A stretch of 64,000 nucleotides of DNA from Mesodorylaimus sp. YZB2_4 (GCA_030248295.1 JASANH010000938.1:1054001-1118000), one strand, 5' to 3'. Shown: positions 1-13,300, counted from the first letter of the stretch. Numbers and translations: made by a program. The notes: generated by a model not told the origin, from the sequence alone.

Positions 1-3000
1 ATTTCGACGAAGCGATAGTGAAGAGTGAGCGTAGTTGAAAATTTCTAAGACCAGGGTGGGCTGTGGTTTGGTGGAAGTGAAGTGCTAAAAACGCTCATTT
101 TAGGAGTAGCGGCATATTGGAAAATGACTTCAGCGATTCCGATAATTTCAATAATTTGGCTCGCGTCGATCGTGCAAAAGCGTTCCATGAACGATCCACG
201 TCTTTGGATGCAACATTTGTTTTGGAGGATAAACGTCTCAAATTGGTCGGGTAGGTGAAATGTTCTTTAAAAGATTCCAAGAACAAAACCTGAGAATCTG
301 ACTGGGTTTTAGAGTGGGAGAAACCAAATTACGACCGGATGCTGGGGTTGATATGACAGATCGACCAAGACGGCCTTCTTTAGTCCCGATTGTATCGACG
401 ACAGCAAAGGTATGCTTGCGATTCTTTGTTATTTCAAGAAGTGTGTAGTGGGTTTTTCAGGCCGAATTGACCACTCGTTTGAGAAGAGCTGCTTCGAGCG
501 ATCACTTACTCAATAATAATCGAAACATCAGTAGCGTGCACTTGTCGGAGCAAGCGAAGGCGGTGAATGACATGCAGAATGCGGAAAAAACTGGTGGCTT
601 AAGCGTGCCTTTGGTATGCGAACCTAGCGGCTCAAAGTCGAATTCAATAAAATTACAGAAATCGTTGGGATCGCCTAGTGCTGCCGGCGGTCGTGGTTTC
701 GTGAAAGCGAAGAGGCAGCTGAAGGCTTTACTTTGTGAGTTGGCAGAAACACGCTTGAGCTTGACTGATGCCGACTGACGCGTCGATGTTTTCTCCAGCT
801 CGGCGAGCTGAAAGCTTCCACGTGGCGGAAAGCGATGAGGAATACGACGCGGCCACTGGCGAATACGATGCGCACTTGTCAAAGGACGGAAGCAAGGCGG
901 CTCAAACGAAAACGGGTTTGACAGTTCCTACTGCTAAACCAAAATCCTGTAAGTCCTACCAGTCGTTTTTTACCCAACTTGATGTGCATTTTTCACTTTT
1001 AAGTTTCAATTATCCCTGGAGATCGAGCGACATTGGCAGCCTTGAGCGCCGCGTCTGCATCGTCGCACTCGTTCAGAAAGAGCAGCACTCGTCTGCCAAA
1101 CAAAACCGAGACATGCGCTTTGTGCATGAAAAGTGTTGGAGGATTTTTATCGCCGAGTTTCAAGTGTTCGAGTAAGTTTTTAGTTCAACCGCCCGTGTGC
1201 GGGTGTAATATGATACTGGATAATCCTTTTTATAGCGTGCAAATTATGCTTTCACAAAGAATGCGTCGAATTCGCTTGTAAATTCGTTTGTACTCCGCCA
1301 TCGCCGACGTCCACGAAGCCTGGTCGTCCATGGGAGTTGGCGCCATCGCTATATTTGAAAAAATCTTCCGATGTGACGAGGCCGCAATTGAATTTACTCG
1401 AACCAGAACCAAAAGTGACGTGGAATGTGACCCGAACGAGTCAGTTCAATGATCCGACTGATCAGATTTTGGGAACAGTGGAAGATTTACGTCAAATGAG
1501 TATTTTCATTTTCAAGAAGGTATGATTTTGTTGGTGGGTCTTGACAAATCAGTGGAGTGCATCTGCCCGATTTCAGATTATGGATTTGACTTTGAAAAGC
1601 CAGAAGCAAAGAGAAACGACGGCGGATGCAATTTTCAGAAAGGCCTTGGAAGCGTTTCACACTGAATTGCTTAGCCATCAGGCAGCACTGAAGGATGAAC
1701 CGATTCAAGTCAAATACGTGGATTTGAAAACAACCTTTGAAGGTATGCTTTCGAAAGTGAGCAAGCAAGAGAATGTCATTTTTCCTGTCACCGTTGGGGT
1801 CAATGGATTTCGTGGATTTCTTAACGAATTTGTGAATACCAAGAAAAAGAGGGACAAGGCCAAGACTAAAGAGAAGGTGAGTGAATGAGGCTGACGTGGC
1901 CTGTGGGCCCCTTCTGTCAGTGCCAGTATGTCAATTGTTTCCAATTTCAGTTCCAGTCTCTGAGAAAGAAACGTCGGAAATCGGACGTGACTGTAACCGT
2001 ACAAGGACATCGATTCAAGCCGGACTTGGTTCACGTGCCGACCTTTTGCGAGGTGTGCAATCAGTCCATGTGGCATGCTGAGAAGATCTTCATTTGCCTG
2101 GGGTGCCGAATCAGTTGTCACAAGAAATGCCATTCGCGTGTCGTACACCCGTGCCCATCGAGTGGAAGTGAAACGGCTGCGAACTTCGTAGGCCGATTTT
2201 TTGGCGCCGATTTGTCGAGCTTGATCGACGATGATCACCCAACACCCGTAGCGTTCGAGAAGTTGCTGCTGGCCATCGAATTACGCGGTCTGTTCGTCGA
2301 GGGCCTGTACAGGAAGACGGGTTCAGTGGCGCAAGTGAAACAGGTACGCAGGCAAATTGAAGAAACGCCCGACTTCGAGCAGCTATGTTTCGACGAGTTA
2401 CCAGTGCATGTCATGACCACTTTGGTCAAGGCCTTCCTGCGTGAATTGACTGAACCATTGATGACCTACGACTGGTACGAAAATTTTCTGAACGTGTCGG
2501 GTAAGACATTGATTTGTAGCATTTGAAAAAATAAAATTTCGATATGTTTTTTGCAGAGGTGGCGAAAGAGAGCGAACGAATTCGTTGTATTTATTCGATG
2601 GTGGAGTTATTGCCTAAGTCGAATAAGGCCTTATTGGATCGTCTAATGTTTCACTTAGCCCGCGTTGCTCACCAATCCGAAATCAATAAAATGTCCAGTC
2701 AGAATTTGGCCGTCATATTCGCTCCGTGTCTTTTGAAGCGGCAACAGGTTGTGAAAGCCCAAGAGCAATTGGCAGATTGCAGTCGGCAAACGATGTAAGG
2801 CATTGGCCCTTATTTTAAGAGGCTATGTTACAGCGGTTTCCGTTTTCAGGTGTATTCAGACATTGATCGACGAAAAGTTGAAGCATTATCGGACGGCGCT
2901 TTCGGATATAGTACACTTGGAGAATGCTCAGGAGAAGGTCGAGGAGAATTTACGCCTGATCGATGAACATATTTCTTTGAAACGAGGCGAAAGTGATTCG

Positions 3001-3846
3001 TCAGTGGCGCGAGAAATGGAGCAAGCTCGTCTCCTATTCGCGGAACAGTTTGAATTTTTGGATCAAGTTAGGTGAGTAGAGTCGATTAGACACAGTAAAA
3101 GGATCGATCAAGGGCATAAAGCGGACCGAGCTGGCGAACCAATCTTGTGTTCAGTGATGATAGTTCTGGTGTGTTCTGGTCTAACTTATCAGAAATTATG
3201 TTTTAGAGACAAATTGATCGAGGAGTTGCCTCCGTTGGCACCGACCGCCTCGAGTGAAGATGACTGCCTGACATCGAGCGATGAGAACACGGACGACGGC
3301 CCGTGCTCGCACAGAAAACTAGGCAAACATTTGCACCGACAACGATCGACAGCTGAGGAGTACGCTGTCGACATGAGCGTGCCGCGTAAGTACTGCTGGA
3401 ATACATGTAGCTTTGATCCTTCCTGAAAGTACTGCGGGTAGAATACAGCAGCTTTAGGAAAAGATACCATGGAGGGAATCAGACTCTGATCTTATGGTGT
3501 TTAGACTTGCGCTAGTTACTCAGCAGGGCGAAAGAGTAGCCCACCCATAAGACTTCCGGTAGGAGTAGACGGAGGCGGTAGCGGAATCCTTCTCCTCTCC
3601 GCAGCCTATACTAAGCCATATGCTCTCCTAAGTTAACCGACAGGTGGAGGTGCCTGGGATTTTTGGAATCACGTCCACGGGTCTCACTCAATGTGTAAGC
3701 AGGCGTGAACACTGCTTGGTTACAGAGTTCCCAGGCTCAACCTGCATTTTCTGTTTTCAGCTTTGTTTTCAAACCTGGTCCATCTTACCAAAGGACGAGC
3801 CACACGACCGCGTGGTCAGCGAAAGCCTCTGCGATACCACCGTTAG
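1..3846 (+). CDS. myo9: Unconventional myosin IX tail (C1-C1-RhoGAP), 5' end outside window
   Basis: This is the 3' part of a myosin IX gene, a motor whose tail switches off Rho GTPases. Exons in phase: 1-24, 104-250, 313-409, 461-734, 799-948, 1004-1171, 1236-1519, 1577-1876, 1951-2500, 2557-2794, 2850-3071, 3207-3385, 3761-3846 (stop TAG 3844-3846). A degenerate C1 zinc finger (CALC, later FHKEC) spans the exons 1004-1519. A second, complete C1 (HRFKPDLVHVPTFCEVC onward) opens the exon at 1951. The RhoGAP domain follows directly, with the arginine finger in GLYRKTG and the family signature NLAVIFAPCL. After it comes a helical stretch (HYRTALSDIVHLENAQEK) seen in myosin IX but not in chimaerins. 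An FPVTVGVNGFRGFLNEF block before the second C1 also fits myosin IX. Motor and IQ domains must lie upstream of the window. The last exon is basic (GRATRPRGQRK). Chimaerin or RacGAP1 is less likely because of the linker and the twin C1 domains. Confidence 0.88.
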
Positions 3847-4445
3847 ACCGAGTTTGTGTGTCCTCAAATCTTACATATTAATTGATTTCGTGCATGTATG
3901 AAAATTTTATGACGGATTTTTTTAAGTGATGTACGAGCTGCCTTAGCGTAAGATTCTGATTTCATTTGCAATATCGGTGCTTTTACCAATTGCTCTTCTC
4001 GATTTGGTGCCTGCACGAGTATCCGATGCGGCTAGTCAAATATGGCCGAGATGTATTTTTATATCAACGAAAGAGTAGTCCGTTTTTGAGAATGTGTGAG
4101 CGTTGTTCGATGTAAGGCGATGTTGGTAACGGGTCAGTTAGCCGACGTTGAGGGAGGGTACTAACGGCGAGCACAGTCGACGGTCACAGAGGTAAATATA
4201 CGTATTTTGCTTTCATTTTTTTGGCAGACTTGATTTATACTTACTGCTATGCATAATTTGTGTTTGGTGTATTATGAGTGTATGAATGAAACAGCTTTCT
4301 TGCGGGGTCATGAGTCGAGCTTAGTACAGCATCGTGCATGCACGTTAGATGGAAGATTGGTCGAGAGTAGGAAACACATTATCAAGGATTCTAGAAGTCT
4401 AGAGCCCGACACAGCGGTTACAGTATGACAGTGCAGACTAACAAG
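3847..4445. other. Spacer between convergent genes
   Basis: About 600 bases between the 3' end of the myosin IX gene and the 3' end of the secreted gene on the opposite strand. I see no coding potential and no clear repeat here. Confidence 0.6.
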
Positions 4446-5757
4446 CTACAGTAGGTCGCATGTTTTGCATTGATCATCTCCGTAATCGCCAGCATCAAAC
4501 AAGTCTCGGATGACGCCCAGTGTTTGTCGATCGACGCGCATTTGAGCCGAGCCCGGTTTGTCGTTGGGGTCCCTCCGTAATTGCATGGCGATGAACATGT
4601 CCAGCAGAGTGAGAGTAGCAGGCGGGGGCTGGCCATTGTCGACGAAACACGATCGAATGTCCTCGCACGTCTCTTCGGGTCTCCTCCCATTGCCTAGGGC
4701 TGACACCACGTCCAGCACGGGCACACTCGCGCTCTCACGAAGTACGTCCAGCTTTTTCAAAACGTTGATCTGTTTCTCACGACGGCACAGGCACAGGATT
4801 CGAAGGAACTGACGGTGTTGGCGTTTACAGTCCGCGGGTGCACTGAAATGGAAGACAGAGTTGTACTAAACTGGGTCATGGCAAGTCTGGTTTTGGACGG
4901 CGTAGTATGTGGAAACCAAGGGGGTCGCTGATGGAGTCTGGCATGCCTACTGATCCATGCACGTTGAGCGATGCTTACTCAGCTCCATCGCAAGTATTCG
5001 CCGCCTGGCATAGTCGGCGTTGATTGTCCAACGTGGTGGCCAGAATGCATTGCAGGATCGACTTGACTCGCTTTTCGTCGTCTCCTTTCTTTTGCTTGCA
5101 TTCCCGCACGGCTCTGGCAATGCTGACTTGAACAAGGACTGATCGTTTCCTGAAGCAGACTGGAAATTGACGTACGTGCAGTCGGGACACAGAATCCGTT
5201 CGTACCTGTCAGCGGTCATGCCTTGACTCGGGTTCGCGTTTCCGACACCAAAAAAGAACCCGCTAGGGTCAGCGAACACCTGGCTCGAATTGAGTATTTG
5301 GTCAAGCGAACCATTGGTCAGCAGTCTGCCCAATCCGACAGCAGTCACGCATTCGCCTGTTGATCGCGCGAACTTCGCTTTGAGACATTGCTCAACGCGA
5401 GCTGGGGCGATCCCGATTTCCTGTCTCACTTTGTCCACGAAACTGCGAATCGGTTGTGGCAAGTCCGCAGAAGGATCGTGATTAAAGTTGGGGCTTTCGC
5501 AGTCGTTACTAGAGGAAATCATTGCAGACGACCCGATGCCAGTCTCACAGTCGGACTTACAATACTTACTCTGTAAAGCATTTGCCAATTCTCGATTGCA
5601 CCTCCGGATTTAGTAGTGCCTGTTGACTGCTCTGCGCAGCCCCGGTGGTGTCGAGCCTCGTGTAGAGACAACTGGAGAATTCGAGGAAATTGGATGGGCA
5701 TTGTCCACTCGCGACCGTTATGGACATGGAAATAAAGAGAAGATAGTGCAAAGGCAT
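4446..5757 (-). CDS. Secreted Cys-rich protein, 352 aa, family not recognised
   Basis: Four exons in phase on the minus strand: 5757-5570, 5508-5206, 5149-4979, 4842-4446; coding length 1059 nt. The first exon gives a clear signal peptide (MPLHYLLFISMSITVASG) followed by QCPSNFLEFSSCLYTR. Cysteines are spread through all four exons, mostly in helical-looking stretches (for example VRQEIGIAPARVEQCLKAKF, KSILQCILATTL, LCQAANTC). The protein ends in CKTCDLL. There is no membrane segment after the signal, so it is predicted secreted. I do not recognise the family. Spaced cysteines in helices recall nematode DUF19- or CPG4-type secreted proteins, but I could not show a match. The start was chosen because it is the first ATG that gives a signal peptide and the downstream splice phases agree. 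Confidence 0.75.
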
Positions 5758-6926
5758 ATTCAGAGGACAAACCAGCCACGACTCGACTCGACTCTATGCT
5801 GGCACCCAAGGGAATAATGAGTTACTGGTATTCAAGCACCGTATACCTTTGCCCGATGAGGGCGGAACAGAGGGTGCATGGAATGTGTTGATCATCTGAT
5901 CTGGCTGAACCTGTACATACATCCGCAAACGAATGAACAAAATAATGAGCTGTGCTGCCGATTGTGTCGTCCACGTCATCGGTGTGCCAAGAGCTTACTG
6001 ACAAAAGAGGATTAGGCACAGTGCCCATGCTCGATCAGCCAAGACTCGCTACCAATTAGGCTAATTTGTGTTTCCAGAATTTTTAGATAGCGTAAAGTTA
6101 TTTTTACCGAGAATGGCGTGATGTTTGGCCAGCGAGGATAACGACGCGGTATTTTGATAAAAAAACAGCATTCTTACCAATAACTGCACTGGACTTCCAC
6201 AGGGATAGCACAGACAAGGATATTGCATCATACCCTCCTGCACGATTATGAAAATCGTACCCTACCCATACTAGTATCCAATTTTATTTTTTCGACATCA
6301 GTGTTTAAACTCACTTTGTCATTTACGTGTAGGACACCCTCAGCCATGAAATCGCATCCTTTCTGATGCCGCCGATCATGCATGGGATACCCGTGCAGGG
6401 CCTGGCTAGCGGATACATTTGTGTTTAGAAAACGCCGCAAACCAGCGCAGATAACACGTGCTCTGGTGCCAGTTTAGAACACTTCATTGATACTTTTACA
6501 GAATGACTGTTTGCAGGGCTCGCTGTCAATAAACATTATTCATTGCCTAAAACGGGATCCGAACTGGTTTCGATCGGTTCTTCTGATCTATTCTTCAAAT
6601 TTCTTTTCCCGACCGAACAACAGTCTTCAATTTTGTTTACACAGCCTGCATCGCACGACTAAGCCTAACTTTGTAAGTCGAAGTCAAATTTCCAGCAGCA
6701 CCAAACACCTCACCGGGCTGAGGGCCCGCACTTGCTGGCAGTGATTGATCAACTCGCAAGGACCTGCGTCGAAGAGAAAAGGATGACATTGACGAAGAAC
6801 GCGTTCCGTCTTCGGCCCTTAAGCACTTTATCAAATCATTGTCCAAAACGGGCCCAGTTTAAGAACACGCAGGCTACATAATTCAAAGTTAGGACAGCGG
6901 CGTCAGGTCAAGTCCCAACACGCGCA
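5758..6926. other. Spacer between divergent genes
   Basis: About 1.2 kb upstream of two divergently transcribed secreted-protein genes, so it must hold both promoters. I see no convincing exon; the open frames here are short and lack homology I can recognise. Confidence 0.5.
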
Positions 6927-7926
6927 ATGAACTCGCTGCTCCTGACATTTTGTCTTTGGTTTGGTGTTGCGGGTAAGTGAAGGTGCGGCTACATGCCTGC
7001 GCATTAACTGCACGGTGTCTTTCGTTGCAGATAGCTTCTATCTGTCACACCATCTTCTTCGTCACAAGCGGCAAGGGGCGCCCACGGATTCACCATACAA
7101 GGGCTACACGGCCAAACCGAAATTGGAGTTACCCCACGGCTACAACCCTTATCCCGAGCCAAGTGGCGATAGTCTGACATCGACATTCCCCCTGGCCCAC
7201 ACTTACAGCAATGGGGTGGACGTGAATAGGGGCAACATCAACTTCGTGGAGGGCTCTCTCAATGTGCCGATACCCGGATGGGGAATGTGGGATTTGAAAG
7301 GCAGGCAAATCTCGGGGCCGCAGACAACGTGGATGAATTACGGCCACGTCGTCCAACCCGTCAACATGTTCAATTTCACACCCAGCGAAATGAACGAACT
7401 GATAAGCAGCCCTGGTTATCAAGAGTCGAGAGGTTGGTAGAGAAGAGGGCCATGCTCGTCTGTACAGTTTTTTAGTGGCTCTGCCTTTTCAGCCAACGCC
7501 AAGCCAGTGCCCGTCATCACCTTACCCGGCGGTTTCGTGCCGGCCCATTGCAAGCCGCCTATGTGCAACCCGTTCATTCACCAAATGAGTGCCGGAGTGC
7601 AAGCCCTGCCCGGCGACCGCAATGTCCAGTACGATGGACTGCTAGACTTCCCGATACCTACTGGTCCCAAAGGGCGAAACGTCCGCTTACCACTCGAGGC
7701 AAACTTCGCGGGTGGCAAGTCTCCATATATGTACACGCATGGTCACGTGATCAATCCTGTGAACCCTTTCCATAACTACAACCCCTCATCTGGCGCGTCT
7801 GAAAGAGAGGGCACGTCCCTCCTGGAAGAGACCAACTCCAAGTCAGCATTTTCCAGGTCGTCGTCCATGGACAGCGGCACTGGACCCGCCGACTTGCCTC
7901 CCTTTCCAACCGATTGGTCCGGATAG
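6927..7926 (+). CDS. Secreted protein with two copies of a GHVxxPVNxF repeat, 293 aa
   Basis: Three exons: 6927-6972, 7031-7432, 7493-7926 (882 nt coding). The first exon encodes only the signal peptide (MNSLLLTFCLWFGVA); the mature part begins near DSFYLSHHLLRHKRQ, which carries a possible dibasic processing site. The body is an internal duplication split by the second intron. Repeat 1 (exon 2) has GNINFVEGSLNVPIP then YGHVVQPVNMF. Repeat 2 (exon 3) has RNVQYDGLLDFPIP then HGHVINPVNPF. Exon 3 also has a short Cys motif, CKPPMC. The C-terminus is Ser/Thr-rich and probably disordered. From memory it resembles uncharacterised secreted nematode proteins with CKPPxCNP motifs; I cannot name a function. 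A poly(A) signal AATAAA lies at 8309-8314. Confidence 0.8.
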
Positions 7927-9169
7927 GGACTGGAACGGGGACACGACAACATCTCGCCAAGTGCCCTTCCGAGCAGATAGTCTGCTGGCCATGTCGACTA
8001 TGCGGACGAACAGATCTTGCAGATCTGTACCAAAATGCTTAATGTCAGCGTGCGATTAATGTGTGATTGGGACTATGTAAGATGTCGCACGAGTTCCAGT
8101 ATTGCAATGCCATGAGGCAAGTGTTCATCATCATCATTTACTTCTTACCCGAGCAAATAGGGTACACGCACTTGACGGGAGGGACGGGTGTTGTAACGTT
8201 GCAGATGCCCCCAGGCCCTCTCGTTAGCTTTTAGCTTGTACCACTGCACCTGATGAGATCTAAAAGCTGACTCGTGGTGCGCCCGACTGACAGCTGATCC
8301 GTGCAAGCAATAAATCACCTGCCGAGTTACTTACCGCCTCGAGCGAAATATAGGGGTGTGATCTTGGCAAGCGTCGGTGTGCCACGCCAGACGAGCGTGA
8401 GCAGGATTGGCAACTGTTGCTATAACAGGGGATTGTGCATAGAAATGAGACGCGGTGTGTCGAGCATTCTAGCTTACGATTAGACCTGACGTCCCCGTGC
8501 GCCCTATCAAGGCCGCCACAATATTCTGCTGCGATATTCTTATCCACCTCATAGGCTATAAATTTTCGGATTTCTTATTCGTCCACTTTTTAAAGCTTCT
8601 GTCAAGTAAGAAACACTAAGCAGAAAATCATGAGCGCTGTAAAAGTACGAGTTCTAGGCTACGAGTACGAGTACGAGCATGGAGGATCCTGTTTTGCGGG
8701 GGGGGGGGGGTGGCTCGTTACAATAAGAGACACAAGGAAATGGACTCGCAGCCGCCGCCTGCAATTATGATCGTGAGCCCCAATTTTGGAGTGTACAGTA
8801 CATCGCCAGAAACGATGCTGTGCTATGCTTTTCTGCACCAAAAGACTTATCAGTGGACTGACAGAAGTGGAGTGGACTTGTTAGAAGGCACAGCACAATG
8901 GTGAAAACGTAATAAGGCATCATTGCTGTAGCAGGTCACATGTGTAAAACTGGACAAAGCAGAACAGTCCTACATTAGGTCACCAAGACAGGGTACCTCT
9001 CTCTGCGAGAAGGCAGACTTCCCCTGTCGCACACATTGCATCTAGAATCGTGGATATGATATCGTGGGTAACTAGAAGTGTAAAGCTGAGAGTGTAAAAT
9101 GCGTGACGGACGATGACGGGTTGTCTCTCTTTCCGATTCTGTCGTCAGTGCCTCAGCCTTCCGCGGCTT

Positions 9170-9470
9170 GAGCGATCAAAGCAGTCCGTTCCATTTTCAT
9201 ATTTCAGACAAAGAATGCAGCCCAGAATTCATGGCAATGCCATTGCGGACTCGAGGAAAATATAGTGCATCCGTGAAAAAGACTCCGCTGTCAACTTTTA
9301 TGAGTCAAAATTGTCGAAGCAAAAAACCTAGTCATGCGTGTTGTGATATCTCCACTTATGTGATTATGATCAGCTGGCCCAGATATTAACGAGCACCTCG
9401 ATCAAGAAAACGAGATAGTGAGTGGCCTCGAGATCAGTTCAGGCGTGGGATGTTCCTGAACTGATCCCAG
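9170..9470 (-). pseudogene. Decayed partial duplicate of ZIP transporter exon and flanking intron
   Basis: Bases about 9190-9470 align by eye with about 13170-13480, which contains the ZIP exon ending at 13348 and the intron beyond it. Shared blocks include CCATTTTCATA, GTCGAAGCAAAAAA, CCTCGATCAAGAA and CACGAGAAAG-type sequence, then CGAGATCA and TGGGAT, in the same order and orientation. The copy has many substitutions and no open frame across the former exon. Because intron sequence was copied too, this was a DNA-level duplication, not retrotransposition of an mRNA. Confidence 0.7.
9432..9466. repeat. Perfect 12-bp inverted repeat (hairpin)
   Basis: Arms GATCAGTTCAGG (9432-9443) and CCTGAACTGATC (9455-9466) are exact reverse complements around an 11-base loop. 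It lies inside the decayed ZIP fragment, where the parent exon has only one arm-like sequence. Confidence 0.8.
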
Positions 9471-10376
9471 GTCCCAACCATGTCTTGCCGCCATCCGCAA
9501 CAAATCAGCACAATATTGATTTAAAAACCCTGAGTTTTGTGTATCCCAATCAGGTCAAATGCACAAAACTGACTTAAGTTTTGCGGGGAGCCCACTCATG
9601 GGCATTCGTCTTCGACTGCGCACATTCCGCAGTCCGTCTGCGTCCAACAAGTCACCCGCTGCCCACTTTTCGACCTTTGTCACCAGCTTTGGTCTGGTAT
9701 GTGTGGTGTTGTGGACTAACACCTTCCTGGTGCTCCCTCCAACAATATGCTATCGAAATAACCACTTCCATCGCCTGATGCACCCTTAGAGGCATGGCAG
9801 CCACACGCCAGCTTATCACGTAATCACCTCGCGCACACGTGACTCGCGCGACGATTGGCCGAAATCAGCCTTACTGCATTTCGCACAGCCCCCAATCTTG
9901 GTTATCAGTGCGAGGCCAGCCTGCACCCCATCTTATATCGTCATTCGTTCCGTCCATTCCAAGCATGGCGACACCTCATAAAATTCTGATAGCGCTCGTT
10001 ATTTAACCCATGTTACAAAGTCCTGAACTCAACTAGAAGAACATAAAAAATAACCAAATTATCACCCGCATACACCATCATTTCCACACTGCATATACAT
10101 TAAATCGCTGGTTTCAAAGTGGCAAAATCACGGGAGAATCGTCACGAATCAAACATTAACAAAATTCAAATCAAAAACAGCCATTCAAGAAGTTCTATAC
10201 GAAAGAGGGAAAAAGAAGATATGAAAATAAATAATGGCATTTCTACTTCCAGTAACAATACTCGCCATTCCCATCCGCGTTTAACGCCCGAGAAAATTAT
10301 TTTGAACTATCTAGAACAAGACTATACAAACATTTAAGCAAAGCACCTGTCCCTCTTCCACGCCTTCGCTACCCAA

Positions 10377-13300
10377 TTATGATATAACCGAGGCCGTGCT
10401 GTTCCAAGCTTCCGAGAAAGCTACGCTAGTGCTATTCTGGTCGCGGCCATCGTCGCCGTGACTATGCTTGCCCTCCATGGCGCGTAGGCCGGCCATAAGA
10501 ATAAAACCGACCAAAATGGCGAAGAGTTTGAGTAAATTGTTGTGTTCGTTATCCCGTTCGTGAATGAGCACTTCGAAGAAGGTGACATAGAGAAACGTGC
10601 CCACCGACAGACCACTGAAGAACATAATGGTCACGTCTCGAGCTTCCGAATGACCCCACGTCTGTTCAACGGCCACGCCCACCCCGGCGCCGATCGGTGA
10701 CATGAGTGAGACGAGGACGATTGTGACCACCACCAGTAACAGTTGATGAGCGTGTGTTCTCGCCAGCTGCACTCCGGTGGAGAAAATAATGATGCATTTG
10801 TGAATGATAATCCCTAGGAACAGGGCCGTCGTCGATGCCGTCGTGTCTTGGATGCCGAACGCAAGACCCTCTATCAACGAATGAAACGACAGTGCGACGA
10901 CCAGCGTGATCGAACGGACGCCGTGACTGTGAGCGTGAGGACGATAGGCCATCATGATCGGCGGGTCTTCCTTCCTTCCATCGCACGGCCCCTCGCAGCA
11001 TTCCGGCTCAGCGTTTAGTGGCAATTCGATGCCCGGACAATTCCTGAAACGACGGACAGCATCAGTGAGCGTCAGCATCCAAATACAGTACGCCTTGCAT
11101 GCTCCAGACCCACGCTTCATCCTCAGAGTTGAAAACAAAATTATCGAAAGTTTGGCATGCCCCCTTGAATGGCTACATCGTGCAAGACTGACACCATTTT
11201 CACTGCACATATTTAAACAAGGCATGCGCAATCCAAACATGCACCAGCACTTCATGCGCTTGAAACAGAAACCAAACACAGGACGCTTTCCAAGCATGGC
11301 CGGGAAGAATGAGAATTGAAAGAAAAGTAAAGAGAACACAAATACCCGTCCTCGTCGTTGCCGCGGTGGGGCGAATGACGGCTATGCATCCATGGCGATG
11401 TATGGCCTGAGCTCACCACAACAGCACCATTCTGCTGCCTTTTCTTCAATATTAAAGCAGAAACATCCCCATCCACAAAGGTAAATATATCAGCTTGTTG
11501 ACCAAGAGACGGTGATGGATATCCAGAACCATGGTTGTCAGAGGCCTCATGGAAAGCTGTCTTTCCCACTTTACCATCCTTGGTCCCATTTTGACATGCG
11601 TGCCCATTAGCGACCGTGTAAGGAGGCTGCTTGGTCGATGACCAACTATCAAGAGAAACAGTGCGGAAATAAAAGAAAAGAAACAGCACTCAGGAACACT
11701 CGCACCAACAACACCCCGACAAACCATACACTGCATTCCCTCCCAATGCCCATGCCACTCCACACCACACCGCAAGCAAAAACAGCCCGTCGCCTCTTTC
11801 GCCCTCCTCGAAAAGACATCGTCACTTACTCCCCGCAAGGTGATAGAATTGGAAACTGCGGCGATCTTAATTCTGCATTGACGCCCGTGCTGACGATACT
11901 GATCCCATTATCACATCCGACTACTCCTTTGGTCGCCACTGGACCATTACTCGACGCCGTCAGTGCCCTCATTTCGGCCCGTTCATCTTCGTCATCTGAA
12001 CCAGTCATAAAACACGGCGGCGGACATGTCGAAATTTCATCTTTTTTGACAGAATTTTTCCCCGTCGGTGTCGCACCAGATTTTGACGGCGGCGAATTGG
12101 GCGTTTGAACGACGTGAACGTGAACCACACTGAAAGATTGTAGCAATTAGTATAGCACTTTATTTATGACTGAAATTCTCATGCTACAGTCGCCAGTCTC
12201 GCGATTTTGAACAGTGCATACTCATCATATTCAAAAAATCATGAAAAGCTTATGACCTTATGTAGCACTTTATTTATACTAAAATCCTCATGCTACAGTC
12301 GTCAGTCTCGATTTTGAGCAATGCATACTTATGATAGTAAAAAAATCTAGATGAGCCCAGGACGTTATGTAGCTTTTTACTTATGACTGAAATCCTCATG
12401 CTACAGTCGCTATTTATTTACTATTATTTAGTAAATAAATAGCACATAACCATTTACCACGTACATTGTGCATACATTTCACACCTACGTACTACATCGT
12501 ATGTTGCACCTCTAGTACTAGGCAGAAGGGCGTATCCATTCCCAGATGAACCTATTCGCAAACAGATTCTGCAAGTTTCAAACTTAATTTGGTTCCACTG
12601 CCCACAAATCAAGTGCTTTCTTTGATCTTGGGTAAAAACAAGACAACAAAAACATTCTGTTTGCAGAGCTAGCTAAGGGGGCCTTCGAATGTATTCCGCA
12701 CAACGCTGACTGACGGGGCAAGTATGGCTGCTCGTTGTTTTTTCAAACGGATAAAGATAGCAAACAGAGTCGCCTCGGATTGATAAGGAAGACATCTCCC
12801 CGAGGTAAAACAACGCCTCGCTTCATCAACCGGCCTATTGACGTCAATGCGGCTTCGACATTCTGTAAGAAATTAATGGATTTTATAGAAAAGGACCAAA
12901 CTAGATAAGAAAATCAACCATCACGGTGCCGGCCAATGTTTATTTGCTCATTATGGGTCGAGGGAATGCACATCAGAACGTAACAATCCCGTTTACCCTA
13001 TGCTGGTTTTATGCCACATTTATGCTCATTCTGCACACTTGCGCTAAAATTGCTCTGCTTAGCTTCAGTTACGCTACACTGTATGAAACCGGGCGAAGAA
13101 TAGTCCTAGCTCAGCCTGGAGTAGCATACCAAGCGGAACACCGGGAGTATGCAGACCAGTCTAACACTTGTCCTCCCATTTTCATACATTAGACAAACGA
13201 ATGCAGCCTTGCCTTAACGGCGATGCCAACCTGCCACGGGGCTCAAGGATAGAAAGTAAACTGCATGTGTGAATAAGTTATGAAGAACTAGCTTCGGCCA

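Larger units (their letters stand above)
7927..10376. other. Intergenic region with a decayed ZIP-gene fragment
   Basis: About 2.4 kb. It contains AATAAA at 8309-8314, probably serving the gene upstream, a 13-base G run near 8698-8710, and the decayed copy of a ZIP-transporter exon described separately at 9170-9470. The open frames at 9559-9789 and 10119-10337 are short and I do not accept them as genes. Confidence 0.55.

Noticed and set aside
3386-3760. Extra exon in the last myosin IX intron
   Set aside because: The long intron has no in-phase stretch bounded by splice sites; the final exon at 3761 joins directly in phase.
10119-10337. 72-codon plus-strand frame next to the ZIP stop
   Set aside because: Lys/Asn/Ser-rich, AT-driven composition with no start context or homology; likely 3' flank.
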